From Arenibacter sp. P308M17 (lineage in GTDB: Bacteria > Bacteroidota > Bacteroidia > Flavobacteriales > Flavobacteriaceae), in the NCBI RefSeq assembly GCF_003426735.1, contig NZ_QVON01000006.1, forward strand, positions 248,001 through 312,000: a stretch of 64,000 nt of DNA, read 5' to 3'. Of the stretch, positions 23,091 to 31,921 are shown piece after piece. Both the position numbers and the translations under genes were made by a program. A model generated the notes under the pieces. It was not told the DNA's origin and searched no databases. It saw nothing but the letters and a program-made list of their open reading frames with translations. Numbering within the stretch: the first letter of the stretch is position 1; each line of letters opens with the position of its first letter.

Positions 23091-24620
23091 CTACTTCACC
23101 TGAAAATCCTTATGGATATTTTTGAGTCCCGTTTTGGCCACTTTTAGGGCCCTTAAAGTGTTTTTGGATTTTTGGGAGTGGGCTTCCATGCGCTTCAGCA
23201 CATTCTTTAAGGTTTTGGTGGCCTCCACTATAAAAGGGCCCTTGTTGAGCATTACGCATTCTGCTTGGGCACTAATGGTGGCATCCGAAATTTCCGCCCT
23301 GGTGGCCATGCCCTTTTTGGCCATGGTGTCTAACACCTGGGTAGCCCAGATGACGGGTATCTGTGCCGCCTCGCACAACCATAATATTTGGTTCTGTACT
23401 TCGGAAATACGTTCAAAACCAATCTCCACCGCCAAATCGCCCCTTGCGATCATCACTCCTATTTTTGGTCTTTTCATGGCACTGAAGAGTATGGAAGGTA
23501 AATTCTCAAAGGCGGTCCTGTTCTCTATCTTAAATACCACTCCGGTATTCGTATCCCCCAATTGGTCCAGTTCCTCATAAAGAAAGGCTACATCCTCGGC
23601 ATTTCGTACAAAGGAATAGCCCATAAGGTCCGAATTGGCACTAATGAAGGGCAATAGCTGCACATCTTCCGAAGTTAGGGAGGGCAGGTTAAGGTGGGTA
23701 ACCGGTAAGTTGATGCCCTTCCCGGACCTTAATTTTTTCTTATGTGATTTTTTCACCACCAAGGATGCCGTTTCCTCGTTGAGGCTAATTACTTTGGCCT
23801 CTATGGCACCATCATCAAAAAATACAGGCTGCCCCGTTTTAAGGTCGTCAATGATCTGTGGTAGGGTAACTTCTATCAGGATGTTTTCCTTGGAAGTCGA
23901 TATCTTTTTCTGTTTTCCTGAAGCATAGGGAGAGTTGGGCTTTATCAGCAATAATAGATCCCCTTTGCCAATCTTTACGAACGGAACGTTTTCCATTGGC
24001 GTAACGGTATCCATTTTATGGTAGATATTGCCAATTCTTATTTTGGGGCCCGGTAGGTCCATATAAATATGAATTTCCTTGGAAACGGATTTTATTTTGC
24101 CCAGGATCTTTGTCCAAAGTGCTTCATTGCCATGGCTCAGGTTTAAACGGGCAATGCCCATACCTGCCGAACGTAATTTCTCAAGTAGTTTTTTATCGGT
24201 GGCCGCTTCATCGGGCATGGTAACCATTATTTCCGTATCCCTGCCGCCACGATCCGATACAAAGAGGTCATTGGCGTGATCCCTCAATAGTTGTTTACTT
24301 TCCGTAAACCCTAGTGTGTCCCGTTCGGTGTCGCTTTCCCAAGTTTTTCCGTTCAATAATTTGACCAACTTAAGGGCGTTGGAGACATTTTCATAGACAT
24401 ATCCGGCTCCTGTTCCCAAAGAGGAAATCCCTATTTCGGACAGATCGCTCTGTAACTTGCGGATATCCACACTGCGAAGCAGTAAATAATGATAGAGGTT
24501 CTTGGCACTGAATCTAAATTGTGGGTGTACGGAATCAGCAATTTTATCCGCAGTGGCCTCATGCCTTATCAATTTGTTATAAATTGTTTCGAGTTCCCGT
24601 TCCAGTTTTTGAAGGTCCAT
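23091..24620 (-). CDS. Pyruvate-kinase-like protein with N-terminal helical extension and no C domain
   Basis: A 509-residue protein. Residues about 115-470 match the catalytic A and B domains of pyruvate kinase: IARLNLSHG, YMDLPGPKIRIG, VVFKIENRTAF (substrate Lys), VMIARGDLAVEIG and VIWATQVLDTM..ATRAEISD. The N-terminal ~115 residues are a helical extension not found in standard enzymes. The usual C-terminal allosteric domain is absent, and the MLSGETA motif is replaced by MLNKGPF. The open frame extends 45 codons upstream, but that part is unlike protein and I start at ATG 24620. It could be a true atypical pyruvate kinase or a relative with another role. It stands alone next to the uronate locus. 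Confidence 0.75.
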   Translation of the reverse strand: MDLQKLERELETIYNKLIRHEATADKIADSVHPQFRFSAKNLYHYLLLRSVDIRKLQSDLSEIGISSLGTGAGYVYENVSNALKLVKLLNGKTWESDTERDTLGFTESKQLLRDHANDLFVSDRGGRDTEIMVTMPDEAATDKKLLEKLRSAGMGIARLNLSHGNEALWTKILGKIKSVSKEIHIYMDLPGPKIRIGNIYHKMDTVTPMENVPFVKIGKGDLLLLIKPNSPYASGKQKKISTSKENILIEVTLPQIIDDLKTGQPVFFDDGAIEAKVISLNEETASLVVKKSHKKKLRSGKGINLPVTHLNLPSLTSEDVQLLPFISANSDLMGYSFVRNAEDVAFLYEELDQLGDTNTGVVFKIENRTAFENLPSILFSAMKRPKIGVMIARGDLAVEIGFERISEVQNQILWLCEAAQIPVIWATQVLDTMAKKGMATRAEISDATISAQAECVMLNKGPFIVEATKTLKNVLKRMEAHSQKSKNTLRALKVAKTGLKNIHKDFQVK

Positions 24621-24779
24621 ATGGCATTTTTTAAAATATAAAAATACGCATATAAAACAGGGATACTTACCGTAGGAAATACAAAAAGAAGTTAAATTTT
24701 GTGTAAAAACAGCTGTTCTACCAAGGTATTGTACCGCTTTTGTGGTACGGCCCAAAAAATGTAGGTCAATTGCCGATCC

Positions 24780-25958
24780 CTATGGGGATACCGTAACTTC
24801 CAAAGGGTGTTGTAGCTGTTCTGAAAAGGCGTTCAAATACTGCTCCCATTCCGATTTGCCGTTAAATTGCCCGCTTTTTTTCCAGCCGAAACCGGCGTAG
24901 TAGGTTACTTCCCTGTTCTTGACTTTTAAATGGGCATAGGCATTGCTTAAGTCCTTCGCCGCTACATCATACTTTTCAAAATCCATGAAAGTGTCCTTAG
25001 GGGCAAGAATGGCCGTACCCAATTCCGAATCCCCATGGGGCTGCCAATAGCTTACCCATCCCTTTTCGGTATTCCCACTTACTTCTCCATCTTTTTCGTG
25101 TAGGGCTAGTCCCGCGTATATATCTTCTACCCCCTCTAAGCTGATATTGAATTTGGATAAATTTTGGCCCAGGTCCAAGCTTATGATTTTCGATTCTTTG
25201 ATGGTCTTTCCATTGGCGTCCCAGGCTTCGTATTCCAAATAAAAACTGGTCCTTATAGGGCCGGTGGTAATGGTGCGCCATTGGGTATAGTTTTTGGAAT
25301 AGTAAAATGTAGTGTCTACCTTGGCGGCAATACCGCCCACCCCGCGACTGGCACCTACATGAAAATCGTCCAGGCCTTCCCCGGTATCTTCATGGTAACT
25401 ACCGGTTCCACTTAGTTCCTTTTTGTACCATTTGTCGATTATAGGATAGTCTACCCGCTTCAACCAGGCATCGACACCGCTGGAAAGGGTACCGCCCGGT
25501 ATTTTATCCTCTACCATTTTCTGTGCGGTGGGTCCGTAGACCCTAAAGGCGACCTTGTTGTTTTCCCAAGTGTAATCATCCGTACGTTCCGGAACAAACC
25601 TGGAATAACACAATTCCTGTGCCTTGGGATTTTCCCCGGGTTCCACTGTAACTACTTCAAATTTGCTTTCCCCCTTCGCCGCCATCCTCGGCTGAAATAA
25701 GACTATGTCCATGGTACCATCGCCATCATTATCTACCGTTTGGATAATTTCAAGGGTATTGGTTTCCTTGTTCCTTAAACCAATAATGGATAGATCTTCC
25801 ACCTTTAGCATGGCCTTGGTAAGTTCTACGGTCTCTGTAGTCCGCTCCCGGTCAAGAATATTTTTTACCGTTATGGTGGTGGGTATTTTTTTTTCGGAAC
25901 AGGCAGTGGACAGCACCGCCAACACAGAAAATAGAACTGATTTGGTAAGTATTTTCAT
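24780..25958 (-). CDS. DUF4861 lipoprotein of the oligouronide locus
   Basis: A 392-residue exported lipoprotein. The start at 25958 gives a proper signal peptide with lipobox LSTAC; an upstream ATG 19 codons earlier, inside kduD, would add a non-signal tail. The rest matches what I know as DUF4861 (DTGEGLDDFHVGASRGVGG, ITTGPIRTSFYLEYEAWD, YYAGFGWKKSGQF), a beta-rich family found with GH88/GH105 and polysaccharide lyases. The biochemical role is undefined; periplasmic or outer-membrane processing of uronate oligosaccharides is inferred from context. It is the last gene of kduI-kduD-DUF4861. Confidence 0.8.
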   Translation of the reverse strand: MKILTKSVLFSVLAVLSTACSEKKIPTTITVKNILDRERTTETVELTKAMLKVEDLSIIGLRNKETNTLEIIQTVDNDGDGTMDIVLFQPRMAAKGESKFEVVTVEPGENPKAQELCYSRFVPERTDDYTWENNKVAFRVYGPTAQKMVEDKIPGGTLSSGVDAWLKRVDYPIIDKWYKKELSGTGSYHEDTGEGLDDFHVGASRGVGGIAAKVDTTFYYSKNYTQWRTITTGPIRTSFYLEYEAWDANGKTIKESKIISLDLGQNLSKFNISLEGVEDIYAGLALHEKDGEVSGNTEKGWVSYWQPHGDSELGTAILAPKDTFMDFEKYDVAAKDLSNAYAHLKVKNREVTYYAGFGWKKSGQFNGKSEWEQYLNAFSEQLQHPLEVTVSP

Positions 25959-25968
25959 GATCCTTGTT

Positions 25969-26763
25969 TTAATTTTCATTTGCTGGTTTTCCAATGGTGG
26001 CCAATAGGCCCCCATCTACATAAATTATTTGTCCGTTAACGAAATTGCTGGCCTTGGAGCTTAGGAATATGGCAGCACCCTGCAGGTCGTCCGGATCTCC
26101 CCATTTACCGGCAGGGGTTCTGCCCACTATAAAATCATTGAAGGGGTGTCCGTCTACCCTTATTGGGGCGGTCTGTGTAGTGGCAAAATAACCAGGTCCT
26201 ATGCCATTGACCTGTATATTGTGTTTGGCCCATTCGGTGGCCATATTGCGGGTAAGCATTTTTAATCCGCCTTTTGCAGCGGCATAGGCGCCTACCGTAT
26301 TTCGACCCAGTTCGCTCATCATGGAACAAATGTTGATGATCTTGCCTTCCTTTCTGGCGATCATGCCCTTTACCACCTGTTTGGAGACGATAAACGGACT
26401 CACCAAATCTACTTTTATAACCTCTTCAAAATCGGCAACTTCCATTTCCTCCAAGGGAATTCTTTTAATGATCCCGGCATTGTTTACCAAAATATCGATA
26501 TGGCCTATTTCTTTTTCAATTTTAAAAATGTTTTCCTTGACCTTGGCTTCATTGGTAACATCAAAAAGGAAGCCGTGGGCCTGTAACCCCAAAGCCTTGT
26601 ATTCGGTAACGGCATTGTCCAATTTTTCGTGGGAGGAGGCCCCGTTAATGACCAGGGTGGCGCCTGCTTTTCCCAATCCTATGGCCATGGCTTTTCCAAG
26701 GCCGTGCGTAGCCCCGGTAATCAGTGCTGTTTTTCCTGTTAGATCGAATAGGTTTAATGACAT
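25969..26763 (-). CDS. kduD: 2-dehydro-3-deoxy-D-gluconate 5-dehydrogenase (KduD)
   Basis: Cytoplasmic short-chain dehydrogenase that interconverts 2,5-diketo-3-deoxygluconate and 2-keto-3-deoxygluconate with NAD(H). It shows the Rossmann loop TGATHGLG (residues 17-23), NNAG (94-97), Ser147 and the catalytic pair Tyr160/Lys164 (YAAAK). The close fit to KduD plus the adjacent kduI makes the assignment firm. The 264-residue length is typical. It begins five bases after kduI and is followed by the DUF4861 gene after about 10 nt. Confidence 0.92.
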   Translation of the reverse strand: MSLNLFDLTGKTALITGATHGLGKAMAIGLGKAGATLVINGASSHEKLDNAVTEYKALGLQAHGFLFDVTNEAKVKENIFKIEKEIGHIDILVNNAGIIKRIPLEEMEVADFEEVIKVDLVSPFIVSKQVVKGMIARKEGKIINICSMMSELGRNTVGAYAAAKGGLKMLTRNMATEWAKHNIQVNGIGPGYFATTQTAPIRVDGHPFNDFIVGRTPAGKWGDPDDLQGAAIFLSSKASNFVNGQIIYVDGGLLATIGKPANEN

Positions 26764-26768
26764 ATTGG

Positions 26769-27611
26769 TTATTTTAGATCTTTTATTTTGCAGTGGTCCA
26801 TATCTCCGTAGTCCAAGTTTTCACCGGCCATTCCCCAAATAAAAGTATAATTGCTGGTTCCCGAACCGGAGTGTATGGACCAGGGTGGGGAAATTACGGC
26901 TTCATTGTTGGCCATCCAGATATGTCTTGTTTCTTGGGGTTGTCCCATAAAATGGCAAACGGCTTGCTCTTCAGGAATTTCAAAATAGAAATACACTTCC
27001 ATTCTCCTATCGTGTACATGAGCGGGCATGGTGTTCCAAACACTGCCCGGTTTTAATTCCGTCATTCCCATTTGCACCTGACAGGTCTCTACCAGACTGT
27101 TTACGATCAATTTCCTTATAGTTCTGGCATTGGCGGTTTCCATAGCGCCCATTTCTACGATCTCGGCATCGGTCCGACTTATTTTTTTGGTAGGGAATAC
27201 TTTGTGCGCAGGGGTGGAATTGAGGTAAAATTTGGCAGGTTTGTCCGCATTGTCACTACTGAAAGTGACCTCCTTGTTTTCTTTGCCAATATATAGGGCC
27301 TCTTTGTAGTCTAAATCGTATTTCCGGCCATTGACACTTACAGCTCCTGTACCGCCCACATTGATGATGCCGATCTCCCTCCGTTCCAAAAAATAATTCG
27401 ATTTCAATGGGTCTATGGTGTCTAGCTTTAATGGGGTTTTAACGGGCATTGCCCCTCCAACTATATATCTATCAAAATGGGTGTACACCAAATTGATGGT
27501 ATCCGCTTCCATCAAATTTTGGATTAGGAATTCTTTTCTCAGTCCTTCTGTGGTCAGCTCTTTGGTCTCTTTGGGAGAGCAGGCATATCTGACCTCATAA
27601 TTATTTTTCAT
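26769..27611 (-). CDS. kduI: 5-keto-4-deoxyuronate isomerase (KduI)
   Basis: Cupin-fold isomerase that turns 4-deoxy-L-threo-5-hexosulose uronate, released by unsaturated uronyl hydrolases, into 2,5-diketo-3-deoxygluconate. The 280-residue product has the zinc ligands in register with the E. coli enzyme: His198, His200 and Glu205 in PAHVHDRRMEVYF, and His247 in SIHSGSG. It is first in a minus-strand operon, and its promoter region contains the 20-bp palindrome at 27695-27714 shared with the divergent regulator gene. Confidence 0.95.
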   Translation of the reverse strand: MKNNYEVRYACSPKETKELTTEGLRKEFLIQNLMEADTINLVYTHFDRYIVGGAMPVKTPLKLDTIDPLKSNYFLERREIGIINVGGTGAVSVNGRKYDLDYKEALYIGKENKEVTFSSDNADKPAKFYLNSTPAHKVFPTKKISRTDAEIVEMGAMETANARTIRKLIVNSLVETCQVQMGMTELKPGSVWNTMPAHVHDRRMEVYFYFEIPEEQAVCHFMGQPQETRHIWMANNEAVISPPWSIHSGSGTSNYTFIWGMAGENLDYGDMDHCKIKDLK

Positions 27612-27694
27612 GATTCTAAATTATTAGGTTTTTAAAAAGTGGTGAGTATAGAAGTGTTTCTACACCAGTTCGTAAATATACTAAAAACCTATCA

Positions 27695-27731
27695 AAATAC
27701 AATCGATTGTATTTATAAGTTTATATATTTG
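27695..27731. promoter_or_regulatory. Perfect 20-bp palindromic operator and -7 box between kduI and the LacI-type gene
   Basis: AAATACAATCGATTGTATTT (27695-27714) is a perfect palindrome with the central CG usual for LacI-family operators. Directly downstream on the + strand, TATATTTG (27724-27731) matches the Bacteroidota -7 consensus TAnnTTTG. The operator lies upstream of this box and about 84 bp from kduI, so one regulator could control both directions. Confidence 0.8.
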
Positions 27732-27754
27732 TGCAAGTCAACTTACTAATAATT

Positions 27755-28771
27755 GTGGAAAATAAAACTACCATACACGATATTGCCAGGGCCATGAAGA
27801 TAGATGCTTCTACCGTTTCAAGAGCGTTGAACAATAGTCCAAGGGTGAGCCTGAAGACCAAGGACAGAATATTGGCAAAGGCTAATGAATTGGGGTATCA
27901 ACGTAATGTGCTGGCTTCAAATCTACGTAAAAGCGTAAACAATACCATAGGGGTAATTGTACCGAGAATCTCACGTCACTTCTTTTCATCCGTAATTTCG
28001 GGTATAGAGGAAGCCGCCTATGATGCGGGCTATAATGTAATTATTTGTCAGTCCTTGGAACAGTTGGAAAGGGAGCGCAAGATTGTAGAAACTTTATTGG
28101 CCAATAGGGTAGCCGGAGTATTGCTGTCCGTTTCCATGGAAACCGTTAAATTCGACCATTTGTTGAATATGAAGAACAATGGGACCCCATTTTTGTTCTT
28201 TGACAGGCATTGTGGGATAGAGGGGGTTAGCAGTGTGCTTATTGATGACTTTCAAGGTGGATTTGATGCTACGGAGCATTTAATTTTAAAGGGATGCAGA
28301 AACATAGGGCATTTTTCCGGGCCCCAAGCATTGGCTATTTATAGGAATAGGACTGCCGGGTACATAAGCGCCCTGGAAAAACACAAAATTTCATATAGAC
28401 CTGAATTGGTACTTCATTCAGGCCTTATGGAAAATGATGGAGAGGAAGGGGCAAGGACCTTGCTTTCTTTGCCATATACAGTAGATGGGTTATTTTCCGC
28501 CAATGATGTTGCCGCCATTGGTGCCATGAAGTATTTTAAGAGGGAAGGAGTAATAATACCGGATGAAATGGCCATTGTTGGGTTCAGTAACGAACCCGTT
28601 TCAGGGATAATAGATCCTTCCCTAACCACAATAGATCAGCCGGGCTTTGAAATTGGGCAGCTTGCCACCAGGCTATTGCTGGAAGAAATGAGCCGTACAA
28701 CCATTACCGTCAAGGCCAAGACAACAATTCTAAAATCATCCTTAATTGAACGCGATTCCTCGAGAAGATGA
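27755..28771 (+). CDS. LacI-family transcriptional regulator of the uronate locus
   Basis: A 338-residue regulator. The N-terminal helix-turn-helix TTIHDIARAMKIDASTVSRALN is typical LacI, followed by the hinge LASNLRKSVNNTIGVIVP and a periplasmic-binding-like effector domain with DGLFSANDVAAIGAMKYF and TTIDQPGFEIGQLA. The frame opens at a GTG at 27731, but that overlaps the -7 box TATATTTG, so I chose the GTG at 27755, which puts the helix-turn-helix at the normal distance. It probably binds the 27695-27714 palindrome and responds to a uronate intermediate. Confidence 0.85.
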   Translation: MENKTTIHDIARAMKIDASTVSRALNNSPRVSLKTKDRILAKANELGYQRNVLASNLRKSVNNTIGVIVPRISRHFFSSVISGIEEAAYDAGYNVIICQSLEQLERERKIVETLLANRVAGVLLSVSMETVKFDHLLNMKNNGTPFLFFDRHCGIEGVSSVLIDDFQGGFDATEHLILKGCRNIGHFSGPQALAIYRNRTAGYISALEKHKISYRPELVLHSGLMENDGEEGARTLLSLPYTVDGLFSANDVAAIGAMKYFKREGVIIPDEMAIVGFSNEPVSGIIDPSLTTIDQPGFEIGQLATRLLLEEMSRTTITVKAKTTILKSSLIERDSSRR

Positions 28772-28845
28772 AACTAAAAAGTCCGTGGATTAAAATACGA
28801 ATGATCTGGAAGCAATAAAATAAAACCATAATATAAATAAATCCT

Positions 28846-30075
28846 ATGAAACCATTTCTCATTTCCCTTCTTATTTGTTTGGCAAGCTGCCAAAGTTGGA
28901 CCAAGAATAAAAATAATGAATTAGATAGTAAGGCTTTGGCCAGTATAGCTTCCTTTGACCTGGATGAGGAAATTAAAAACTGTGAGGCTCAATTAAATAG
29001 GGTTGTCCCCAAACTTAAAGATCTTACCAAACATCCAAGACTGATCGAGACCAACGAAACCGAATGGAAGGAAATTTCCAATGGGAGATTGGTTTGGACC
29101 TCAGGTTTTTATCCGGGAATCCTATGGTATATGTACGACCTTACCAAGGATCCAAAATGGAAAAATGAGGCTATAAAAAGAACAGAAGTATTTGAAGATT
29201 TTAAAACGATCAACGAGCACCATGACATAGGGTTTATGATGTTTCCTGCTTATGGCAACGGCTTTATATTAGGAAACAAAAAGGAGTATAAGGACATTCT
29301 CCTAACTTCGGCCAAATCCTTGGCCAGCAGGTACGATCCAAATGTTGGCACCATAAGATCTTGGTCCAATAAGATGCACCCGCGTTGGCAACAACATATT
29401 ACCATAATCGACAATATGCTGAATTTGGAGCTTTTGTTCTGGGCCTCCAAAAATGGAGGTGATCAACGGTATTATGATATTGCCGTAAAACATGCGGAGA
29501 CGACTATGGCAAATCATTTCAGGCCGGACTACACTTCATGGCATGTTATTGAATATGACACCCTTTCCGGAGATGTGCTGAACAGGCACACGAAACAAGG
29601 CTACGCCGATGATAGTAGGTGGTCTCGTGGACAGGCATGGGGAGTATACGGGTACTCCATGGTGTATAGGGAGACGGGAGATAAAAAATTCTTGGATTTT
29701 GTAGTAAAGTTAGCGGATAGGTATCTGGAACTTCTTCCTGAGGATTATGTGCCTTATTGGGATTTTGATGTGCCCAATAAAGAAATGGAAGAGCGGGACG
29801 CATCTGCCGCTGCCATTGTGGCTTCCGGCCTATTGGAGTTAAGTACTTTGGTACAGGATAAGAATAAACAAAAACAATATTACGATGCGGCTATACGGAT
29901 GTTGGAATCCTTGAGTTCGGATAAATATTCAGGAGTAGGGAAGGCAGATTCCTTTTTGTTGCATTCTACCGGTGCAAAGTCCTTGGGCCATGAAATTGAT
30001 GTAGCCCTGATCTATGCGGATTACTATTATATTGAAGCTTTGGACAGACTAAAGAAAATGGGGACGTACAATTAA
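28846..30075 (+). CDS. Unsaturated glucuronyl/galacturonyl hydrolase, GH88 family, lipoprotein
   Basis: A 409-residue exported enzyme (lipobox LASC, Cys15) with the (alpha/alpha)6 barrel pattern of GH88. It hydrates the double bond of unsaturated uronate at the non-reducing end of oligosaccharides made by polysaccharide lyases. The two catalytic-type Asp residues are seen in INEHHDIGFMMFP and TIIDNMLNLELLF; WSRGQAWGVYGY is another family motif. Its product is the KduI substrate, which matches the neighbouring genes. It lies 74 bp downstream of the LacI-type gene on the same strand. Confidence 0.9.
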   Translation: MKPFLISLLICLASCQSWTKNKNNELDSKALASIASFDLDEEIKNCEAQLNRVVPKLKDLTKHPRLIETNETEWKEISNGRLVWTSGFYPGILWYMYDLTKDPKWKNEAIKRTEVFEDFKTINEHHDIGFMMFPAYGNGFILGNKKEYKDILLTSAKSLASRYDPNVGTIRSWSNKMHPRWQQHITIIDNMLNLELLFWASKNGGDQRYYDIAVKHAETTMANHFRPDYTSWHVIEYDTLSGDVLNRHTKQGYADDSRWSRGQAWGVYGYSMVYRETGDKKFLDFVVKLADRYLELLPEDYVPYWDFDVPNKEMEERDASAAAIVASGLLELSTLVQDKNKQKQYYDAAIRMLESLSSDKYSGVGKADSFLLHSTGAKSLGHEIDVALIYADYYYIEALDRLKKMGTYN

Positions 30076-30158
30076 TGGATGTGTGTCCATCACGGAAGGG
30101 AAGATGAATCTTCTGTTTTTTACGATTTGCAGGCACTGCCACATAAGGGTTGTTAAAC

Positions 30159-31151
30159 CTACTTATCTTGGCCGAGATTTACCGGTTTCGTCTTCTGTAC
30201 AATATGGTCCATAATCATATTGGCATGGATCCTGGAGTTTTCTATAAACCATTTATGGGTTTCCATTCCCCCGCAAATTACTCCGGCCAAGTATAAATTA
30301 TCGATGTTGGTTTCCATGGTCTTGGGGTCGTATTGGGGAAGTTTTTTCTGATCATCGGACAAATGGATCCCTATTTTTTCCAAGAAGGCAAAATTGGGCA
30401 TATATCCGGTCAGTGCAAGAACAAAATCATTCTTCAAGCTTTTTAAACCGCTAGGCGTATCAAGGATAATTTCATCTTCCTTAATTTCCTGAACGGTGCT
30501 GTTGTAATGGACTTTTATATTGCCTTCCTCGATCCTATTGATAATATCGGGCCTTACCCAATATTTTACACGTTGGCCCACTTCCGGCCCTCTAATGATC
30601 AAGCTAACATCTGCCCCTTTCCTGTAACACTCCAGGGCAGCGTCTATGGCCGAATTACTGGCCCCGATGACCGCTACCTTCTGGCTGGAATAAAAATGGG
30701 GGTCCTTGTAATAATGGGAAACCTTTTTTAAATCTTCACCCGGTACGTTCATTCTGTTCGGAATATCGTAGAATCCTGTGGCAATGACCACATTGTTGGA
30801 TACGTAAGTGTTCTTATCGGAAACAATGTGGAAGAGCCCTTCCGTTTTATTGATCGAATTTACTTTTTCAAACAGGGCAATGTTAAGTTGATTGGAGGTC
30901 ACTATCCGTCTATAATATTCCAAAGCCTCATTTCTTTTAGGTTTCGCCTCTATGCTGATAAAAGGAATTTCATCGATTTCCAGTTTTTCGGAAGATGAAA
31001 AGAACTGCATGTTGAGGGGGTAATTGTATAAGGAATTAACGATACATCCCTTTTCAAGGATTAAATAGGATAATCCTCTTTTTTTGGCTTCCAGGCCACA
31101 GGCAATGCCAATGGGACCACCACCTACGATTATTACGTCCCAAATTTTCAT
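30159..31151 (-). CDS. ypdA: YpdA-family FAD/NAD(P)H oxidoreductase (bacillithiol disulfide reductase-like)
   Basis: A 330-residue flavoprotein with the FAD loop VIIVGGGPIGIACGLEA (about residues 6-22) and an NADPH loop VAVIGASNSAIDAALECY (about 159-176). There is no CxxC redox pair, as expected for YpdA rather than thioredoxin reductase. YpdA reduces bacillithiol disulfide in species that make that thiol. The start codon shares one base with the rpe stop (TAATG), so the two are translationally coupled. Confidence 0.85.
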   Translation of the reverse strand: MKIWDVIIVGGGPIGIACGLEAKKRGLSYLILEKGCIVNSLYNYPLNMQFFSSSEKLEIDEIPFISIEAKPKRNEALEYYRRIVTSNQLNIALFEKVNSINKTEGLFHIVSDKNTYVSNNVVIATGFYDIPNRMNVPGEDLKKVSHYYKDPHFYSSQKVAVIGASNSAIDAALECYRKGADVSLIIRGPEVGQRVKYWVRPDIINRIEEGNIKVHYNSTVQEIKEDEIILDTPSGLKSLKNDFVLALTGYMPNFAFLEKIGIHLSDDQKKLPQYDPKTMETNIDNLYLAGVICGGMETHKWFIENSRIHANMIMDHIVQKTKPVNLGQDK

Positions 31152-31810
31152 TATCCTACTATTTTTTTGAGTTCCTTAATGGTCAGGGCCGGATTGTTAC
31201 TCTTAAATATGAAACTCCCTGCCACTAAAATATCCGCCCCTGCATCTATTAGTTGCTTGGCATTTTCAGAGGTAACGCCCCCATCGACCTCAATTAGGGT
31301 ATGGGCACTTTTCCTGTTGATGAGTTCCTTTAGGGCCTTTATTTTTTGATAGGTATTTTCAATAAACGATTGTCCACCAAAACCAGGATTTACACTCATA
31401 ATACATACTAGATCGATATCATTGATAACATCCTCCAGTACATTGATATTGGTATGCGGGTTTAATGCCACACCTGCCGCCATTCCTTCGGCTTTTATGG
31501 CCTGTAAGGTACGGTGTAAATGTGGACAGGCTTCATAATGTACGGTCAGGTTGTTGGCCCCCAATTTGGCAAAGGTCTTAATATAGCGATCCGGATCTAC
31601 AATCATAAGATGTACGTCCAAGGTTTTGGTGGCATGGGCCGCAATTGCCTTTAGGACGGGCATTCCAAAAGAGATGTTGGGCACAAAAACCCCATCCATA
31701 ATATCAATATGGTGCCAATCGGCCTCACTGTGGTTTACCATTTCAATATCGCGCTGTAGATTGGCAAAATCGGCGGCCAGAAGGGAAGGGGCAATAATTT
31801 TTTTGTCCAT
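31151..31810 (-). CDS. rpe: Ribulose-phosphate 3-epimerase
   Basis: TIM-barrel metalloenzyme of the pentose phosphate pathway that interconverts ribulose-5-phosphate and xylulose-5-phosphate. The 219-residue product shows IAPSLLAADFANL at the start, HIDIMDGVFVPNISFG, LDVHLMI, MSVNPGFGGQSF and EVDGGV, which hold the metal ligands and phosphate-binding loop. It is first in a two-gene minus-strand unit with ypdA. Confidence 0.96.
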   Translation of the reverse strand: MDKKIIAPSLLAADFANLQRDIEMVNHSEADWHHIDIMDGVFVPNISFGMPVLKAIAAHATKTLDVHLMIVDPDRYIKTFAKLGANNLTVHYEACPHLHRTLQAIKAEGMAAGVALNPHTNINVLEDVINDIDLVCIMSVNPGFGGQSFIENTYQKIKALKELINRKSAHTLIEVDGGVTSENAKQLIDAGADILVAGSFIFKSNNPALTIKELKKIVG

Positions 31811-31921
31811 TATTTTTATAGAAATTATTTCTACAAAGGTAGTGAAATGATATGGTTTATAGGAATTGGCGAGTGCGTTTATGAGTGTGGGACCAGTAGT
31901 TGGTTTTAGGAATATATGCTC

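Noticed and set aside
24621-24755. N-terminal extension of the pyruvate-kinase-like protein to 24755
   Set aside because: The 45 extra residues are Cys/Phe/Tyr-rich read-through of an AT-rich intergenic region; ATG 24620 is followed at once by regular helical protein sequence.
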